NCBI RefSeq assembly: GCF_001625305.1
Contig: NW_017803954.1
Coordinates: 627,094 to 691,093 of the forward strand
Source of the DNA: Branchiostoma belcheri
Lineage: Eukaryota > Chordata > Leptocardii > Amphioxiformes > Branchiostomatidae
Direction: 5' to 3'
Length of the DNA stretch: 64,000 nucleotides
Under the pieces are notes generated by a model, which saw only the letters and a program-made list of their open reading frames with translations, was not told where the DNA came from and did not search any database. Position 1 is the stretch's first letter. Each line of letters opens with the position of its first letter. Shown one piece after another: positions 1-12,100 of this stretch. A program made the translations under genes and the position numbers.

Positions 1-745
1 ACTACATGGAAGTCTGACATCCCTTGTTTCTTGTTATGATTATGTTCCAACTGTAAAAACTATATATAGAGGACATGGTCATCAGTAAAATCAATGAACA
101 GACCCAGTGTAGCTTTTGCCCTTGGTGGTTACCTGTTTTTCCAAGAGGCAATATATTTATAACTCTCGAGCTTCTTTCCAACAGCTTCCTGTAAAACCAA
201 TAAAATCCATGGGACAATCCCCTGTAGGGAGAAGGGGTTATCGTGGTCCATCCATACTGACAGTGTACCTAATCTGATAAGATGACTTAAAGAGGATTTA
301 GCTGTAGTTTGCCGTTCATATCGGCAGAGCTGCTTATGGACCAGGCCTAGCTAAGCTACAGAACAGATGTCCTCATATAAACCCATTCCATCGACCTTCT
401 AGAGAATGGTTTGAACCTAAGGAAAAAGTCCCCAGTGTATGATTATTGTCCTAATTGGTGCATTTGGGCATATGTAGACCAGACAATTGTCTCCATGGCA
501 ACAGCACATCTAAGGCAGGTGGAGCTCCTTTTTGTGTGATCTTGTTACATGAACATCAATGGCTGGATGATGGATGAAGCCATGGGGAATACAGCAACTC
601 AGGGATGTTCCATCTAAAATGTTCATTTGAGAAGAAGAGAAGGTCTTACTGAGGAGGAAGGAACCTATCTGAAGCTTAAGAATGATAAAATGATAGCTGT
701 TCTTGGCTTTACAATAAAACGTAGATAATAAGGTTATGCAACATG

Positions 746-1110
746 AGGCCACACCAATTTAATTTGTTGGTTCTCGGATTCGCCTCTTGTTTTTTTTCTG
801 ATTTGCAAAAAAAAAAATTGATTCTGGTCCTGAATCAACTGAAAAATGCTCATGTTTTGCCCCCCAACAGTTGAGGAAAGTCCTTTTCTTCCTAGTTGTT
901 ACAGTTTTCCCATCTATCATTTCAGTGGTTTGAAAAATTCAATGTTTAAATTTTAACCCAGCCTTTTGTGTTGACTTCATGGCTCATTTTGTAGCATTTA
1001 AGCCTATAATAGGATGCCTAGACCTGTTTTTATTTTTATTTTTTTCGCCCTGTCGCTTCATATTTTTTCTGAAAAAATCCGAGAACCAACAAATTAAATT
1101 GGTGTGGCCT
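746..1110. mobile_element. MITE with 35-bp perfect terminal inverted repeats (copy 1)
   Basis: The element starts AGGCCACACCAATTTAATTT and ends with its reverse complement. The inverted repeats match perfectly over 35 bp (746-780 and 1076-1110). The 365-bp body is AT-rich and has no transposase frame. Copy B of the tandem pair lacks it: there GCAACAT runs on to CTACTTTAG at 3751-3766. If the element proper is GGCCACACC...GGTGTGGCC, the flanks are TGA on the left and TAA on the right, an imperfect 3-bp target duplication. Copy 2 at 45218 has a perfect TTA pair. Known biology: a TWA target and a short GG-initial terminus suggest the PIF/Harbinger superfamily. That assignment is inference. It is non-autonomous and would depend on a transposase encoded elsewhere. 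Confidence 0.9.
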
Positions 1111-1616
1111 AACTTTAGAAATTCAAATCAATTTGGAAAAATGGTTTAATCTGGAGCAAAATAAATACATACATGTAGTTGTGACAAAACTCCCAATGAC
1201 ATACACCCACAAATGTCAAAGTCATGTGGCATTCATGTAGATCAAAGTGTCTGACTGGAAAATGTCAACGGGAGGAACCAAATTACTTCAACAAAGCAAT
1301 TGAGGGATTTGCCATGGTAACAAACAGTGTGGCTGGCTTGTCAAGGACCTGGTGATTCATTACAACAGTCTTAAGTGTCTGTGGCAACTGCCATATCATA
1401 GCAGATATAAATACCCCCATGGGGTATATGACGGAACACCATCATATAAGGAGCCTCTATGATTTTGCATGGAAGTAAAATGGTTTTATGGAGCTTTATT
1501 GCTGGGATGCAAAAGGAGCTACAGCAACTCAACCTTTAACTTCCTATGAGAGTATGACCATCTTTAACTTTCGTGCATTCCTGTAATTGGGAGAGGCTGT
1601 CGTCATCATTGTACAT

Positions 1617-2569
1617 TAGGGGTGGGTACCGGTATAGAAAATTCAGGTCCAGGTCCGGATCAGGCTCAGAGGATCAGGTCCAGGTCCGGACCTGAACCGG
1701 ACCTGATTATTGTACAGTAGTATAGTATATCATATTTTGGCAAGCGAGACACAATTTCTTCGTGTACACGACACGGCCTTGCATGAGGCCGCTTTTCCCG
1801 ATGAATAATACGGCTGAAATGCCAGCACATCCACAAATAATTTGATCAAATACTTAATTGCTGCGATCTAAAATGTTACAGGGTTCTCTTAGCGGGGGTT
1901 GTTTATTGTTTTGATTGGTAAAACGCAGGGTAAAATACGCTAAAAATTTAGCCACGCCGCGGTCCACACTTCCGGGTTAAGTGACGACAAAATCACGTCG
2001 AAAACGCTAAAAATCCGCATAGAAGCATATATTTTCCCCAAAGATTCTTGAAACTATGCATTTCTTCACTAGAATATCTATGTGTGGTTGTGGAAAATAG
2101 AATTTTAGCGCCGATATCGAACAAAAAAAAGTTGTTTACACGCGCGTCGGCTCGCTCAAGTCTGCCGCCTACGCTGCCAGCAGCGGGCGCAACAACCAAT
2201 CAGAGATGCGAAATGCCGACACGTGACGCGGGATTGCGTCACAGTCTAAACAATATGGGGGAGGGCTCACCGTGCACGAAATGTTTTTGCGTCAATATTC
2301 AGCGCCGTGTTTCAAGAGAAATACCGGGAAACATTTTTTTTCTCGTTTTTGAACGCATAAACATGGATTTAGGCTGATCTAGTATGATTCAGGGTTATTT
2401 TTTTTACCTGCCATGGCCAGATTATCTAAAGATGTGTGTGTTGTGTGTACAATCTACAGAAATGTACATCAGGTCCGGTCATCCGGTTTTCACGTTTCGG
2501 TTTTTTGGACTCGGTTCTTGAATGTTGTTCCGGTCCAAACCGGTCCGACTGAACCGGTACCCACCCCTA
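1617..2569. mobile_element. Non-autonomous hAT-like DNA transposon with 8-bp TSD
   Basis: The left end is TAGGGGTGGGTACCGGT and the right end is its reverse complement, a 17-bp terminal inverted repeat. Both sides are flanked by the 8-bp target duplication TTGTACAT (1609-1616 and 2570-2577). Copy B has a single TTGTACAT at 4263-4270, which is the empty site. Known biology: an 8-bp duplication and T/CAGGGGTGGG-type ends are typical of the hAT superfamily. Subterminal motifs repeat: CAGGTCCAGGTCCGGA occurs at 1644-1659 and 1675-1690, and CCGGTCC-type words cluster in the last 110 bp, as expected for transposase binding sites. The interior (about 1750-2320) is rich in CpG. The one open frame inside (2048-2377, plus, 109 codons) resembles no transposase that I know, so the element looks non-autonomous. 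Confidence 0.93.
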
Positions 2570-2923
2570 TTGTACATGTACCATGTGATGCTTCCAGTTC
2601 AGGGCTTGAATGCCTTCCTGGTTTAACTTGAATGTAGCTTCATACAAATAATTGATGGGCCAAGGCTGTGAGATAAATGAATGTAAATGTCATTTTGTCC
2701 TTTCCTCTTCCTTCATGGGTCATACCGTTTCATTCCGCTGCTGTCCTCAGCCGAACCCGTCCCAATGGCAGGAGTTGTTAATTTTGTGGGTGTTGTTTAC
2801 AGCTTCCAAATTATTATGTCTGATGGCTGGATGGGTTTGCAAAGTGATTGCTAATAATGTTGGCGCTCTGCCAGGTCAGCCTCTGCTCTTCTATTTTCAT
2901 GACCGGTTGGTGCAGTAACTGTT

Positions 2924-2943
2924 NNNNNNNNNNNNNNNNNNNN
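2924..2943. other. Assembly gap (20 N)
   Basis: A run of 20 N sits exactly at the junction after copy A. A short, round-number gap between two near-identical segments is what an assembler leaves when it orders contigs without a sequence join. It weakens any claim that the two copies are truly adjacent. Confidence 1.
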
Positions 2944-3014
2944 AAAGGTCTCAGCATCTGGCATTAACCAGCAGGGATTAGTCCAAGACATGGAATTCAG
3001 GAAGCCAATTGCAT

Positions 3015-4607
3015 ACTACATGGAAGTCTGACATCCCTTGTTTCTTGTTATGATTATGTTCCAACTGTAAAAACTATATATAGAGGACATGGTCATCAGT
3101 AAAATCAATGAACAGACCCAGTGTAGCTTTTGCCCTTGGTGGTTACCTGTTTTTCCAAGAGGCAATATATTTATAACTCTCGAGCTTCTTTCCAACAGCT
3201 TCCTGAAAACCAATAAAATCCATGGGACAATCCCCTGTAGGGAGAAGGGGTTATCGTGGTCCATCCATACTGACAGTGTACCTAATCTGATAAGATGACT
3301 TAAAGAGGATTTAGCTGTAGTTTGCCGTTCATATCGGCAGAGCTGCTTATGGACCAGGCCTAGCTAAGCTACAGAACAGATGTCCTCATATAAACCCATT
3401 CCATCGACCTTCCAGAGAATGGTTTGAACCTAAGGAAAAAGTCCCCAGTGTATAATTATTGTCCTAATTGGTACATTTGGGCATATGTAGACCAGACAAT
3501 TGTCTCCATGGCAACAGCACATCTAAGGCAGGTGGAGCTCCTTTTTGTGTGATCTTGTTACATGAACATCAATGGCTGGATGATGGATCAAGCCATGGGG
3601 AATATAGCAACTCAGGGATGTTCCATCTAAAATGTTCATTTGAGAAGAAGAGAAGGTCTTACTGAGGAGGAAGGAACCTATCTGAAGCTTACGATTGATA
3701 AAATGATACCTGTGCTTGGCTTTACAATAAAGCGTAGATAATAAGGTTATGCAACATCTACTTTAGAAATTCAAATCAATTTGGAAAAATGGTTTTATCT
3801 CGAGCAAAATAAATACATACATGTAGTTGTGACAAAACTTCCAATGACATACACCCACAAATGTCAAAGTCATATGGTATTCATGTAGATCAAAGTGTCT
3901 GACTGGAAAATGTCAACGGGAGGAACCAAATTACTTCAACAAAGCAATTGAGGGATTTGCCATGGTAACAAACAGTGTGGCTGGCTTGTCAAGGACCTGG
4001 TGATTCATTGCAACAGTCTTAAGTGTAGTGGCAACTGCCATATCATAGCTGATATAAATACCCCCATGGGGTATATGACGGAACACCATCATATAAGGAG
4101 CCTCTATGATTTTGCATGGAAGTAAAATGGTTTTATGGCCGATGGAGCTTTATTGCTGGGATGCAAAAGGAGCTACAGCAACTCAACCTTTAACTTCCTA
4201 TAAGAGTATGACCATCTTTAACTTTCGTGTATTCCTGTGATTGGGAGAGGCTGACGTCATCATTGTACATGTACCATGTGATGCTTCCAGTTCAGGGCTT
4301 CCTGGTTTAACTTGAATGTAGCTTCATACAAATAATTGATGGGCCAAGGCTGTGAGATAAATGAATGTAAATGTCATTTTGTCCTTTCCTCTTCCTTCAT
4401 GGGTCATACCGTTTCATTCCGCAGCTGTCCTCAGCCGAACCCGTCCCAATGGCAGGAGTTGTTAATTTTGTGGGTGTTGTTTACAGCTTCCAAATTATTA
4501 TGTCTGATGGCTGGATGGGTTTGCAAAGTGATTGCTAATAATGTTGGCACTCTGCCAGGTCAGCCTCTGCTCTTCTATTTTCATGACAGGTTGGTGCAGT
4601 AACTGTT
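3015..4607. repeat. Copy B of the tandem pair, with both empty sites
   Basis: This copy matches 1-2923 without the two transposons. The first empty site is at 3757-3760 and the second is the lone TTGTACAT at 4263-4270. After 4607 the sequence continues as unique DNA, while copy A runs into the N gap. Bases 2944-3014, upstream of the match, have no partner because the corresponding part of copy A lies left of the window. No coding function is assigned. Confidence 0.93.
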
Positions 4608-6180
4608 GTTTTTCTAACCACATTGTACACATACTGCTTCCAATTTTTGATGCTTGACCTTTGCTGCTTGATTTATGATTTTGTAAGTCGATAAATGCTC
4701 CCTCTTTATTCGTCTCGGTGCTGTGGATTTTAAAGCTTTACTGATAACCAGTGATGGATTTTGTTTTTCAAAAGTTTTTGAAGTTTGTAACATTGGTCAA
4801 GTGGTCCTTTACGTGGAGAGGCTCACATGTACAGTTTTGTCGGTACTGGTCCATGTCTTGTAAATGTAGTTCTGCAATAATTTTTTTTTACATCCATATG
4901 TTTATCAATCTTTTTTGGTCCAAAACATCCATTTCACAAGCTTCTACTCTGACCTAAAATTCTAACAGCCTCTCTACTGTCAATTAACACCCCACTCCTC
5001 AGGCCACCCATGGAACACAGAGCATCTGCCTCTGACAGCAGGTCGGCATACTGGGGATGACCCTTCCTCACCTTAGTATGGTGGGCACATTTGTCAGCTT
5101 CAGCTTCTGCATTGTAACTCAAACTTGCCCGCTTCCAGTGACTACAGTAAGCTTGCTGGATTTTCCAAGGTTGAGAGGTTCAAGTTTTGAGTCTTTCAGG
5201 GCTGTCCCTGCATTTGTCTGTGGAGCAGTTTACATAAAGGTAGTATGTCAGTCGTCAGGATGAAAATAGTGAAACAAGACAAGTAAAACAGTGTTGTATT
5301 TGAACATGATAGTTTTTGCATCGGTTTGTATACTTTTGTAGGTAACTGACTTGTATTATGATCTGCATTACAAAAACATGTACAGTTGTACATGTACATG
5401 GTAACAAAATTTTATGACAAAAGCAAGTTTATTGGTAACATTATGAACTTGATGTTTGCTCTTTGCCCTCCAGTAAGAAAAGGCCACCAGTGTCACCTGT
5501 GAAAATCAGGTTACCAGTGAGTAATCACACCAACTGCTCTTGATGTCAAAGGTCTTAACCTGGACAGAAGTTGATGCCTGTGTCTGCAATTAGGATGTCT
5601 AGGAGGAGTTTGAGAAGCTCAAACTTATTGATTGCAGATTCCAGTAGCAACATGAAATTCAGAGATTTCAAACTCTGGGGTAAATTTTACTTCTTTTTGT
5701 AATTGGCACAAGCAAAGAGAATGATGGTCTGACATACTTTCAATGAGTTGGGGGGGTTCCATAAACTAAGATGCTCCTCCAAGTCTTGTCAACTGAGTTG
5801 CTATAACTAGTGTAAGTTCCATATGTTGATAACATCAGCAACATACATTTTACATGTAAAGAGCTAGATAGCACTAAGTGAGACCAAATCTTTGCCATGG
5901 CAGAGATACAGTTTTTGTACTGGTTGATAGCTGTTTATAAAGTTACTGGATCTGTATCCAGATCTTTCTCCCTTTCCGCGTGCGCATGCCAAGTCCTTAG
6001 AACCACTCAAAAGGCAAACTGAAATTAAATGTAAATGTATTCTGAGTTATCTTTGGTTACAAATTCATTGATGGCCCGAATAAGTAGCTAGTAAGTAATT
6101 TTTGTAAGTATACGTATAAATGAAATGTATATGTAGAAAACAATTTTAATCGAAAAGTTTAACGTCCGATGCACACAGTT
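4608..6180. other. Non-coding stretch, nothing recognised
   Basis: The sequence is unique and mixed. Short open frames occur on both strands (at most 68 codons) without recognisable motifs. TACATGTA-type words cluster near 5378-5402. There is no tRNA, repeat pair or paired splice signal that I would defend. Confidence 0.6.
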
Positions 6181-6300
6181 ACTTGTTACATTTTACTTAC
6201 CTTGCGCCCTCCTCTTAATTATAATGAGATAAAGGGCTGGCCTAGGTGTACCTCAACGAGTCATCTTGTATATATTTGTATACTGAAATAAAGATGATTT
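6181..6300 (+). mobile_element. Possible 3-prime end of a decayed LINE, or a transcript end
   Basis: The plus strand reads like a terminal untranslated end: a T-rich TTGTATATATTTGTATACTG is followed directly by AAATAAAG (a polyadenylation-type signal) near 6285 and then GATGATTTT. No reverse-transcriptase frame precedes it. The minus strand shows an acceptor-like CTTTATTTCAG at about 6280 and a near-perfect donor CAAG|GTAAGTA at 6201, but all three frames between them contain stops, so a coding exon is excluded. A truncated LINE tail, a gene 3-prime end or a non-coding exon on the minus strand all remain possible. Confidence 0.25.
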
Positions 6301-9123
6301 TAACCCCCTCTTACGAATAAACCTACTGAATGTGTAAGGGTTCTCCATCAGTAACTTTGTATTTGTAAGCTGATGTGAAAATGTAAGTGCTGTGTTGTGT
6401 ACTGCACAGGTAATGAAAGATGACAGTGGATAAGCTGTGTGTAGACGTGAAGCGATTCAGTTGATTCGATGAAATGATGTGCAGCGGAAAAGTTGACTCA
6501 TTTTGTCGCAATTGATGTACACACATATATTGGTTGTGAAAGTAAGTGCCAACGGTGTCGAGTCTCCCGGGAAACCCTAATGCTACTGATGCATTCCTCC
6601 TGTTCCCTCTCAGCCCCCTAGGAACTGTGGGTAATGGGGTCAGTATTTCATCTTCCATATTATTCAAGCTGAAAGGGACCATCCGAAGCTATCAATATTT
6701 CATGCCAGAGGGGTGTTCTATTAAACATTTGGCAATGTGACCAAAATATCTTTGATAAAAGTAAATCCTTGAAAGTTATGATGGGGGTGAAACTGGAAAC
6801 CCCATTGCTAGAGGATGGAGTAAACTGGTCTGAGACTGGCTCCATGAAGAGATCTGTGACATGTTGAAGAACTGGGAGGCAGCAGAGTAGATAAATACTG
6901 ATCCTTTTAAACCTTCCCTTGATTTTGGGATGGGATCTATTTTGTTTGAAGCTCAACAATGCTTGGGCAATATGTTACAGTCCTGTAGGACATGCTGCTT
7001 TGGGTCTGCATGCATGTTACTTTTGCTCCAGTAAACCTTTGCAAGAGAGCCAGGCTTATGTTGTAATGCTGTGTTAACAATTGACGTCACGAGTTCCTCG
7101 TTCCTTTTTAGACAAAGCCCCCAGCTTTAGCGTGATAATAAAGTTTCCACACAGCTGAAGGACAAGTGTAATCCAGCCTGAAGTGTAGCGTCATTGCCAG
7201 CTTACAGCACTAATGAGATTCTCAGCAACTTGCATTTCAATGGAGTCCATCAGTCCACCTTAATTTGTTACGGTAACTGAAAAAGTGACGCTTCATCAAC
7301 TTTAATTTGACTCTTGTTGCAGCTAAGAGGGTACAAATGCTGTTGATGGGTGACTGAAGAGTTGCCTTGGAAAAATATAGGATTAGCATACTTTTTATGC
7401 AGACATGCTTTGTTGTGTCAAAAAGTTAGTTTGAAAATGAAAGACTTTTTTTTTTCATTGCAAGGTTTTCTAATTTTAGGGCTCATTGGCCGGGGTAATT
7501 GTGTTATAGAATTGCTTTTATTATGTTTCCGGTGGCTTTTTTCTCATTGACAACATTTTAAGGTACTTACAGGTCTTTTATGTAAATGTAAACCATATCA
7601 TCACCTACCGGACTGCCGTGCACTGCATTTTGAAGCTTACAGGTTCTCTCAAACTACTGTGTAGTAGTGTTTTACAAATGTAACACAGAATCTGCTTAAG
7701 ACAACAAACGCACAAGGAAATAAATAAGATGATAGAAATGATGAAATTTATTATGACCCTCTGGGAAAAACATGCAAGTTTTGTATAACCTTCTTCCTGC
7801 AGTAAGTTATATGTAGTTCCCTCACCAAATTTGTAGTGGTTACAACATTAATCTGTAGCCAGAAGGCTGGGATGAGATGAAATCATTTGTCTTTCCAAAA
7901 GCCAGGGCAGGCTCTGTCATTTGATCCACCTAGGTATACTCTCTTTCACCAAAGGAAGTCTGGAAATATTCATTCACCATCATATTTCATATTTAGCATC
8001 ATCATCTATCACATACAAATCTGAATTTGATACGGAAGTTGGAAATCAAAGGAAGATGAACAGAGGCTCCTGAAATATATCCATTGCAGATTTATTTCAT
8101 GCAGGCTCTAGCAAGAAATAAAATAGTTAGTCATAAATAATCAACTGATTTTATTGTAATGCAGTGGGAGGGACTACCAAGTACAAAAGAAGCACTTCAA
8201 TTACGTTTATTATAAAAAGGCCTTTTGCTGGATTGCTCTGGCCAAAAATAACAACATATACAATTGTAGGATCAGTCAACTACTGACGACTGCTGTTTGC
8301 AAGGCAGGCCAGCCTTTTTGGCCACCAAATGATTTCTTGTTGTTAATTTATCTGGCATTTTCGTATGTTAAATGACAGTAAATGAGATGTAGGGATTACA
8401 TGTAAGTACTTGTGAGAATGACTGTGACGGGAAATGTAGGTAGCATTTTGAAGCTATTGCTGACAATGCAACATAAAAATAAGATTTACAATCTAGCTAT
8501 AAAGGCACCTTTTTCACCATAATGAAGTGGAACTGATTGTAGAATTAATGACTGGTTTTACATGATCCACCCCAGTGGTAGAATGGTAAGATCTAGTATG
8601 TGCATTAAGCTTATATAAGCAATGAAACACAAGTCAGCTGTGATACTGGAACAGATATTTTTAAAACATAGCCTTTAAGATGCCTTTGTGGCTGTGAGAT
8701 TGGTCAACATTGGATTGCAAAATGAAATGTACTCAGACACCCACATTCAATATGTGCCCAAACACCCACTTTCGATGACATCAGCAAATTCTGCTCATCT
8801 AAAGTTTCACTAAGATGGTATGGTGTAGATTATGGAGAAAGCAAATTGTAATTTATATCTGGCAAATGTGGCTGTTAGAAAACTTTATCAGCTCTGGGAT
8901 TTGTTGCTTTGTGGGTTGAGATGAAAGATAAATGCAAGAAAATGCAATAACACATCACAGTTATCATACATGAAATGGTGACAAGTATAAGGCTTGAGGG
9001 ATTCACTCACAACCATTTATGTTCTGACAAAGGCTTAGGAAAATTTGCCAATTGAAATGAAACATGACAACTGCTTCCATTTTCTAGTCACTATATCATC
9101 ATCTGTGTGGAACAAGGACTTTA
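6301..9123. other. Non-coding stretch, nothing recognised
   Basis: Open frames here are at most 119 codons (6323-6682, minus) with no family features. The stretch is unique AT-rich sequence with a few short internal word repeats, for example ACACCCAC at about 8740 and 8764. I see no RNA gene and no mobile-element ends. Confidence 0.55.
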
Positions 9124-9163
9124 TTGAACTCCCCTGCTTACAGCCCTACAGGGGCTAGTTCAA
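9124..9163. repeat. 13-bp bulged inverted repeat (hairpin)
   Basis: TTGAACT CCCCTG is followed after 12 bases by CAGGGG, a CT bulge and AGTTCAA. The two parts of the stem pair perfectly. The loop and total length (40 nt) are too short for a pre-miRNA. The sequence has no strand preference, and no function is assigned. Confidence 0.6.
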
Positions 9164-12100
9164 CAGTACCAAGACCATTCTCAGGTCCTATAAAATAAGC
9201 TCTTATTATGATTTTCAAAGGGAGATTTATTTCTTTAATAGAAAAAGCTGTTGCTTTTTTGCAAGAAGATGTCTTTTACGACTTATGTATTTTCCTCCTA
9301 AGCTGTAAATTGCTCTCAAGCAATATTTGCTGTGTAATTTCAATCACTTTGACTTGAAGTTTTGAACTTCTCAAATCTAGACATATGTGACACATTAAAA
9401 CTAACCAGGAAATGTTTTTTTTTCTTCCTTTTATGTCACCTGACTGGGCTGATCTTCCACATCTGATCCTGCTCTTGTTATTGCTGTGTGGACTCTACCA
9501 GGTATGTACCGATTGAAGTCAATCGCATATTATTAATATCTTCAAAGTAGACAAAGAGGTGGTAAACATGTTAACAATAAACCTGCATTGTTTGCTAGGT
9601 CCTGTATTTATTTATCCTGGTTAGCTTATAGGGGCTCCCATACTTTTTAGAGTCTTGGTGAACAACAAAGATGCCTAGACTCCCATACTTGTGTGCTCAA
9701 CTCTTACCAATTTTTGTGTGAGGGGGAGTATATACATATGTACATGTAGAAGCCCAATTGAACTAACTACGGTGGCACCCAAGGAGATGTAATAACAGAA
9801 TCAATATTTGGTAATAAGTCATGCTAAATAAAATTTAAGGACAAGTACAGAATTCAAAAGTGATTAAATGTATGGAACATATCTCTGCTGCATCTTTATG
9901 CTGCTTTGTGGCCATGAAAGTGTTTTTTTTGTTTAAGATGGTAGTCAGTAGAATGTTCTTGGCAGTATGGTAGCATTCATCTGGATTGATGCATACATAT
10001 GACATTACAACACAAAGAATGTTGGCCATTACACTTTTACATCAGTTAACAACTAAACATTATGGCTTTTATATATGATTTCATGCTTTGAAATTGTTAG
10101 GATCTATATGCATACAAGTGATTGCCTGCCTTCTTGAAATTTTGTGTTTTTTTTTTAAATATCGTACATACAATGCAGTCTAAGAGTAGGTCAAGACATC
10201 TTTTTCTTTAAGCTTCAATCAATGAATAGGCTAAGGACTTCGTGCGTGGGCATAGATGAGTCTGAGAATGCTTATGAAAGGCCCATACAATTCCTTGGAA
10301 AGCATAGCTGGGAAAGCTTGATGACTGATGAACTATATAAGATGCAGAGACCACCATTCATTGATTTCTGATACTGGCTGTAGACTTAGGCATAGAAGTG
10401 CGACTATAATGAATTGGAACCCTGATACCAGGGCACTGTGGATATTGGACAATGGATGGACTATGTCAGAATGTAAAGGATTTCGTGTGGGATATCCCAG
10501 TCACTTCAATAACACTTGAGAGAACTTCCTCTGTAATAGGCTCGTTTGGGAAAAACACAGTATGATACGTATTTCTTCTCTAGCGAACTACCTGACTTTG
10601 TGAAATTTTCACCATGTAAACACTGTTAGCTGTAAACAGTTTTCATATAGTTCCCATGGCTCATTTTAGGAGAAGTGAACTTAATCCAGTTTGATTTATG
10701 CTCTTATCAGGTAATTAAATCAATCTCCCACTGGTTGAAGTAATGCACAGGACCCATCTCAAAAACTGGATCCCAGTTGTGCAGCATAATTTATTATATG
10801 CTGTATACTGGTGTACAATTACGTACATGTACATGTACACAACCCTACACATATATCTACATGTAAGTCTACTGATGTGAACATGGGTAGCAGTGTGCAC
10901 CTAAAAATTAGATACACAATACCAACTTTGCACAAAAGTATGCATGCACCCAGTACATGCATTTCAGCCCTGATAATAACATTGCAAATATTGATCTTTT
11001 CTTTTCTTAATCCTGACAAATAGTCACCCAGTAATACCTTTATGATGACCGGGCCTGTGCGTACAGGTGTATCACTAGGATGCAAACTGAAGATTCAAGA
11101 TAAGCTTTAATTCCTGTAATCTTCAGGCATTCATGCACAGAAACGTCCATAATGGCTTAAGTATGTTCCTATGTCTCTATCAGTGTCTTGTTTTAATGCG
11201 GCGGTGTTCAGCAAGGAGAATGGTTACTGATGGTTAAATGTGATAAGGTGGCAATTTGGGATGTAGTCGCCATGGGGAGCATAGTGTAAAATACCTTAAA
11301 GCATTTAAATGTTGATACTGAACATGTAACAAGGACAGTTTCTCAAAAGTACAACAACATAAAAATGTTCAAAGAGAAACTTTCCTACTTTAGATGCTTT
11401 ATCCATCTAAATCCTTCAATTAAACGGCTACACTGCATGTGTACATGTGAGGGTAAGATGTAACTACATGTAAGGTTGACCACCTTTCCTGCCTATGTGT
11501 CGTATATCTTATCTTGTGCAGTGTACCCTGTCCTCGGAATGGCTTACTTTCCAGATATCTACCAAAGAAAACCACTTAAGCATCAGATAGCAAATCCCTG
11601 CCATGTTTAGAGAACCATGTAGCGTGCAGATTACGCGTGTGTTGGTGTTGATAGTGGCTTCAAACAGCGGCAAAGCGTAAAACCCTAGAGTGGAATTTGC
11701 TCGTGTTGGGCTGAATTACTCTGACTGGGTTGCCCTGGTGTTGGCATGACATCCCCTACCTAAAATAAATATGTGTGTCTTTTTTTGGCCAAATTCCTTC
11801 TGATCTGACAGTTTAGCTGTCATTTCCTTTGGTAAAGGAGATCTTTTGTTTTCCTAGTTGTAATAGATGTCAGGTATGTTGTTGTCGGAAATCTTTTATT
11901 CCCTGTTATCACATTGTACACAGTAAGAGTAGTCAGTGCTGTCTGGGAGCTTTTAGTAACCGTGGTTTTGAAGTGGTCAATTACAAACTTCTTTGGAAAA
12001 CTACCACCTGGAAAGCATTATGACAGAAATCAACTGGCAACTTTGCACTAACAAATTTGAAATGATAAGTATGACGTGTTTGTCCATCACTCAACATGCT

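Larger units (their letters stand above)
1..2923. repeat. Copy A of a 98-percent-identical tandem pair
   Basis: Base 1 aligns with base 3015 and the match runs to the N gap at 2924. Outside two insertions (746-1110 and 1617-2569) the copies differ only by scattered substitutions and small indels, for example one extra base near 193, a 5-base-scale difference near 1495 and a 9-base difference near 2608. By eye the identity is about 98 percent. The left end of this copy lies outside the window. No gene is recognised in it. The 88-codon open frame at 2652-2918 persists in copy B, but two of the three differences inside it change the amino acid, so there is no sign of coding constraint. The pair may be a real duplication or two alleles assembled in series. 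Confidence 0.93.

Noticed and set aside
2048-2377. 109-codon frame inside the hAT-like element as a transposase
   Set aside because: No BED finger, RNase H-type acidic residues or dimerisation motif is visible. The length is far below a hAT transposase.
2652-2918. 88-codon open frame conserved in both tandem copies (also 4336-4602)
   Set aside because: Two of three differences are amino-acid changing, and the copies are so similar that any frame would survive. There is no family resemblance.
6323-6682. 119-codon minus-strand frame
   Set aside because: No motif. It overlaps a plus-strand frame of similar quality.
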